Positions 61,034 through 64,000 of a DNA stretch of 64,000 nucleotides are shown here, piece by piece. The stretch's first letter is position 1. Each line of letters begins with the position of its first letter. Source of the stretch: Sporolactobacillus sp. CQH2019 (GTDB lineage: Bacteria > Bacillota > Bacilli > Bacillales > Sporolactobacillaceae); contig NZ_JARAJZ010000016.1 in NCBI RefSeq assembly GCF_028765345.1, positions 1-64,000 of the forward strand, given 5' to 3'. Below the pieces are notes generated by a model. The model was not told where the DNA came from. It ran no database searches and was given only the letters and a program-made list of their open reading frames with translations. The position numbers were made by a program, and so were the translations under genes.

Positions 61034-62638
61034 ACTGGAGAGTGAAAAGTTCTGTGTAAATAATACAAAAGGATAACCCTTAAATGGGATTTTATGGTAT
61101 CCTCTAATTCACCACAAAAGAGAGGAAAAATCGCCAAGGGTTATCGTGCTTTTAGTTTAGCCTGTTCCTTCGCGATTGACTAGTGCCATGTTAAAATTTA
61201 TTGATTCTGTGCTTCTGTTGTTCCGTTCCTGTTTTCATCGTTTGGCCACGTTTCAGTGGTTTGTTGTGATCATCATTGGCTTGATGATACGCTCCGACTG
61301 TCTCGGCGTGACCTCCGTGATTCGTGATCTTTCGTTGAATTCGAAGGGATACGAATCCCTGATCCATTTCTTTCGGTCTTCCGCCTGGTCTCTGGCTGAT
61401 CTGCGTCAACAGTGGCTACGCGCGGTGCTCAATGTTGCACCGCTCAAGCGTGAAGGCGACGCAGTGATTCTTGTGGGTGACGGCGTCAAACAGGCGAAAG
61501 AAGCCCGTTACATGCCCGGTGTCAAGAAGCTGTATCAGGAATCTGAGGATGTGTCCAAGTCCGCCTTCATCTTCGGGCATCTCTGGGGCTCGGTCGGCAT
61601 CCTCATTGGAAATGCCAGCAAAATCTTCTGCCTGCCGCTCTCCCTCCGTCTTCACGATGGCGTGCAGTCGATTCGCCAATGGGAAAGCAACGACGAGGAA
61701 CAGGAGTCTCACGTGGTGCAGATGATTGATCAAGGGTTTTCAGCCGCCGGTGTGTTCGGGCGTGCCTTGTTTCTGCTCGATCGCTACTTTCTGTCCGTTC
61801 CGGCGCTTCGGCGATTGGCTCAGCGGAATCAGGAAGGGCGCACGCACCTGGATCTTGTGACGAAAGCCAAGACGTCTTGTGTCGCTTACGAACACCCGGT
61901 CCAAACAGGGGGCCGGGGACGCCCACGAAAGAAAGGAGCCGCACTCAAATTGAAAACACTCTTTGACACTCAAACCAAACAGTTCCGAACGGTTTCCCTG
62001 CCCCTTTACGGTCGGGAAGAAACCGTCTCTTTTCTGTACCGTGATCTGCTCTGGGGTCAGGGATGGTATCAGGAACTGCGCTTTGTGCTCGTCGTGATGG
62101 ATGGGCGACGCGCCATTCTGGTCAGCACGGATCGAACACTGAACCCAGAGGCGATCATCCGACTTTACGCGCGACGTTTCACCACCGAAACGACTTTCCG
62201 TACGCTCAAACAGTCGCTCGGTGCCTTTGCCTATCATTTTTGGAGCCGCTCTATGCCCCGATTGAACCGTTACCGTCAATCGGATGAAGGGGAGCCATTG
62301 GATCATGTGACCGAAGCACACGCACAAAAACGAATTCTTCAAACGGTCAAAGCCATTGAAGGCTTCATGATGTGCAGCTGCATCGCAATGGGCTTGCTTC
62401 AACTGGTCGCCTTACGCGAAGGAGGCAACCGAAAGATGTTCCGTTTCTTACGGACACCCGCCCAAGACATCGTCTCAGAAGCGACCCTGATGGCTCATTT
62501 ACGTCAGACGATTTTTCAACGGTTTGCCCGAAATCCGCATTTGACCCTAACGCAAATAATTCAGGAAAAGCAGGAAACATCTGAAGTACAGGACGAATTA
62601 TTGATTTCTTAGTTACTTAGAACTTTTGACTGTCTAGT
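61034..62638 (+). mobile_element. IS4-like insertion sequence, 1605 bp
   Basis: Inverted ends: left 61034-61061 and right 62638-62611 (reverse complement) agree over ACT.GA.AGT.AAAAGTTCT..GTAA.T (about 22 of 28). Both ends are flanked by TATTAT (61028-61033 and 62639-62644), a candidate 6 bp target duplication, though the AT-rich site could match by chance. The transposase lies inside. Size and DDE transposase fit the IS4 superfamily. Confidence 0.78.
61188..62612 (+). CDS. IS4-family transposase
   Basis: 474 residues from ATG 61188 (TTG 61176 also possible). DDE-type region: AVILVGDGVKQAKEARYMPG (first Asp near 95), then LLDRYFLSVPALRRLAQ and TETTFRTLKQSLGAFAYHFWSR near 340-360, the Y-(2)-R-(3)-E-(6)-K type pattern around FRTLKQ seen in IS4 transposases. 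It appears intact. No strong ribosome site is visible, as often in IS elements. Confidence 0.88.
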   Translation: MLKFIDSVLLLFRSCFHRLATFQWFVVIIIGLMIRSDCLGVTSVIRDLSLNSKGYESLIHFFRSSAWSLADLRQQWLRAVLNVAPLKREGDAVILVGDGVKQAKEARYMPGVKKLYQESEDVSKSAFIFGHLWGSVGILIGNASKIFCLPLSLRLHDGVQSIRQWESNDEEQESHVVQMIDQGFSAAGVFGRALFLLDRYFLSVPALRRLAQRNQEGRTHLDLVTKAKTSCVAYEHPVQTGGRGRPRKKGAALKLKTLFDTQTKQFRTVSLPLYGREETVSFLYRDLLWGQGWYQELRFVLVVMDGRRAILVSTDRTLNPEAIIRLYARRFTTETTFRTLKQSLGAFAYHFWSRSMPRLNRYRQSDEGEPLDHVTEAHAQKRILQTVKAIEGFMMCSCIAMGLLQLVALREGGNRKMFRFLRTPAQDIVSEATLMAHLRQTIFQRFARNPHLTLTQIIQEKQETSEVQDELLIS

Positions 62639-62644
62639 TATTAT

Positions 62645-63041
62645 AATGAACAGGAAAAAAGCTTTGAAAAAACGTGGAAATGACAACATTTTATAATAAT
62701 AGCTAATTGTTCGTTCAAAATAAGGAAGACTAAGCTTGATAAAGCTTCTTCTGATATTATGATATCGAGTGCAAAACTTATAAAAAAATGATAAATATTA
62801 AGGAAACTAACATAAAAATAAACACTAAAAATACTATATATCGGCATATATTAAAAACAGACAGTATCCTATTAGAACTATGTCCGCACTTCTTCTAAAC
62901 CGTGCGTCAGGTTGAACTAATGCTGAATGCTTTCTGATTGTATACATTGAGTCTTTAGAAGCAGTTGAACAAATGGATAAAACAATAGTAGTAGGACTAA
63001 TGATTTATCTTCTGTTGAAATGAGAACTCACATTCGATATA
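62645..63041. other. AT-rich non-coding stretch right of IS
   Basis: No supported gene. A leftward 68-codon frame (62641-62847) is hydrophobic and low complexity with no ribosome site, so I do not call it. CTAAACCGTGCGTC at 62895-62908 is shared with 56121. The rest is unremarkable. Confidence 0.4.
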
Positions 63042-63343
63042 ATGATGGGCAGGGAGATGATTTTAATGCTCAAAGGTGTACTAAGCAGATCAGTTCCAAA
63101 AGAGATTGAAGTAGCGATTTTACAATTTGGAAAAGACAATGAAAGATACCCATCGATGGAAGAATTGAGTTGGCAAGCTAATATAAGTGTATCAGATGCT
63201 GATTCTTATTTAAGAAGATTTAAAAAACAGATGGAAAAGATGAGATAAAAGATATAAATTAAAAGAATTTCTTCAAGTGATTGAAAAAATGCTTTTAATT
63301 TTTCCTAAGACGGAAAAACGTTCTGAATTATTTTTTCTATCAC
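62895..63343. repeat. Copy B of the repeated segment
   Basis: Full-length counterpart of the relic at 56121-56283. It contains the small helix-turn-helix gene (63066-63248), which copy A lacks apart from its last codons. The segments lie in the same orientation, about 6.8-7 kb apart, bracketing the sugar locus and the IS. Confidence 0.65.
63066..63248 (+). CDS. Small helix-turn-helix protein
   Basis: 60 residues from ATG 63066 (GGGAGATG about 8 bp upstream; an upstream start at 63042 is possible). A helical sequence with a helix-turn-helix-like part (YPSMEELSWQANISVSDADSYLRRFKKQMEKM), similar to small HTH segments of sigma or MerR-like proteins. It has a deleted relic at 56151. A regulatory role is inferred. 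Confidence 0.6.
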   Translation: MLKGVLSRSVPKEIEVAILQFGKDNERYPSMEELSWQANISVSDADSYLRRFKKQMEKMR

Positions 63344-63519
63344 AAAGGATATAGAAATAAGTTGTCTTCTGGAAAGAGTTATATAAGATTTAGCTTGAAT
63401 CCTGAGAATAAAAAGGGTTTTAAGAACATGACAAGTAGAACACACTCATTTTCTTTATTATAGATCTGTTACAATAAATGTAAGTTGTAAAAATGTGAAA
63501 AGAAAAATAGAGGTTAATC

Positions 63520-64000
63520 GTGAATAAGCATAATAATAACATATTTTGTGAATATACGGTCAAATCATGGGAAGATTGTAGGACGTTGTTAACACATCTT
63601 AAAAATTGGGTTTTTAGAGGGCAGTCAGATAGTAAGTGGCGTTTGCAAACTACTTTAGAAAGAGGAGCCATAAATAATTCTGTCTTTAGAGATATACCAA
63701 AGATAGAAAAAAGCATTATTGAAAAGTTTAAACGTAAAGCTTTTAATTATATAGAAAAATTACCAAAAAAGGATAATACATTAGAATGGGTATCATTAAT
63801 GCAACATCACGGAGCTCCAACAAGATTATTAGATTTCTCTTACTCATGTTATGTTGCTCTGCATTTTTCTATAGAGCAAGCATTACAGGAATCATCGGTA
63901 TTTTGTATAAATAAAGATTTGATTCATAATGAAGGACTTAAGATTGAAAAATGGAGAGGGTTAGAAGATGATCGTTTCTTTGGAACAAGAGAATACTGTA
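63520..64000 (+). CDS. FRG-domain protein, truncated by window end
   Basis: At least 160 residues from GTG 63520 with AGAGGT upstream; the gene runs off the right edge. WVFRGQSDSKWRLQTTLERGA and later SLMQHHGAPTRLLDFSYSCYVALHFSI match the FRG domain (FRGQ, then HHG.PTRLLD). FRG proteins of bacteria are of uncertain function and are often found among mobile or defence-type genes. AT-rich composition suggests acquired DNA. Confidence 0.8.
   Translation, partial: MNKHNNNIFCEYTVKSWEDCRTLLTHLKNWVFRGQSDSKWRLQTTLERGAINNSVFRDIPKIEKSIIEKFKRKAFNYIEKLPKKDNTLEWVSLMQHHGAPTRLLDFSYSCYVALHFSIEQALQESSVFCINKDLIHNEGLKIEKWRGLEDDRFFGTREYC

Noticed and set aside
62641-62847. Leftward 68-codon hydrophobic frame beside the IS
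   Set aside because: Low-complexity AT-rich DNA, no ribosome site, and overlaps the IS flank.

Overview
The window looks like a Gram-positive Bacilli chromosome. Evidence: a Bacilli-type 5S rRNA 3' part followed by tRNA-Asn and tRNA-Thr, AGGAGG-type ribosome sites with frequent TTG/GTG starts, WxL and thioester surface proteins, and LexA/DinR-type boxes. Species cannot be fixed from the sequence; a Sporolactobacillus- or Bacillus-like host is a guess. Most of the window (about 0.4 to 50.2 kb) is one integrative and conjugative element (ICE) whose tyrosine integrase abuts the 3' end of tRNA-Thr.

Layout of the ICE. 0.5-2.6 kb: leftward integrase, ImmA-like protease and ImmR-like repressor, the ICEBs1/phage type of control. 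2.7-4.5 kb: divergent small regulators and accessory proteins. 4.5-10.8 kb: replication genes (primase/D5-type helicase, topoisomerase III, SSB). 10.9-12.6 kb: small membrane proteins. 13.0-14.6 kb: actin-like ParM partition pair. 14.6-15.4 kb: Fic protein. 15.5-48.4 kb: one very long rightward conjugation operon. It opens with a leader terminator, a small protein and a large structured RNA resembling a conAn processive antitermination system. It then encodes a serine-rich cell-surface protein, a thioester/MucBP adhesin, a Tad-like pilus set (VirB11/TadA ATPase, TadB, TadC, pilin-like proteins), the VirD4 coupling protein, a VirB6-like protein fused to an ArdC-like domain, PrgI/VirB3-like and VirB4 proteins, ArdC, a WxL surface trio, a VirB8/TcpC-like protein, a CwlT-like wall hydrolase, a candidate oriT, small auxiliary proteins, a MobL-type relaxase and a TOPRIM/DUF3991 protein. 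48.5-50.1 kb: leftward YolD and UvrX-like SOS polymerase. Boxes resembling the LexA site precede both uvrX and the integrase.

50.4-54.8 kb is AT-rich and holds the most interesting locus, an apparent RiPP cluster: a 53-residue precursor-like peptide with its own promoter and terminator, two paralogous HExxH proteins resembling aKG-HExxH peptide beta-hydroxylases, a tetrapyrrole-methylase-fold methyltransferase resembling borosin N-methyltransferases, and a convergent MFS exporter. This gene combination may be undescribed.

54.8-64.0 kb is a mosaic: hypothetical genes, two copies of a roughly 140 bp segment at 56.15 and 63.20 kb that bracket a sugar or polyol locus (CsbX/RbtT-type MFS carrier, TIM-barrel epimerase, RpiR regulator, PfkB kinase) and an IS4-like element, and at the right edge a truncated FRG-domain gene. 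No second copy of the tRNA-Thr end was found, so the right ICE junction is not located and could lie near 50.2 kb or beyond the window.
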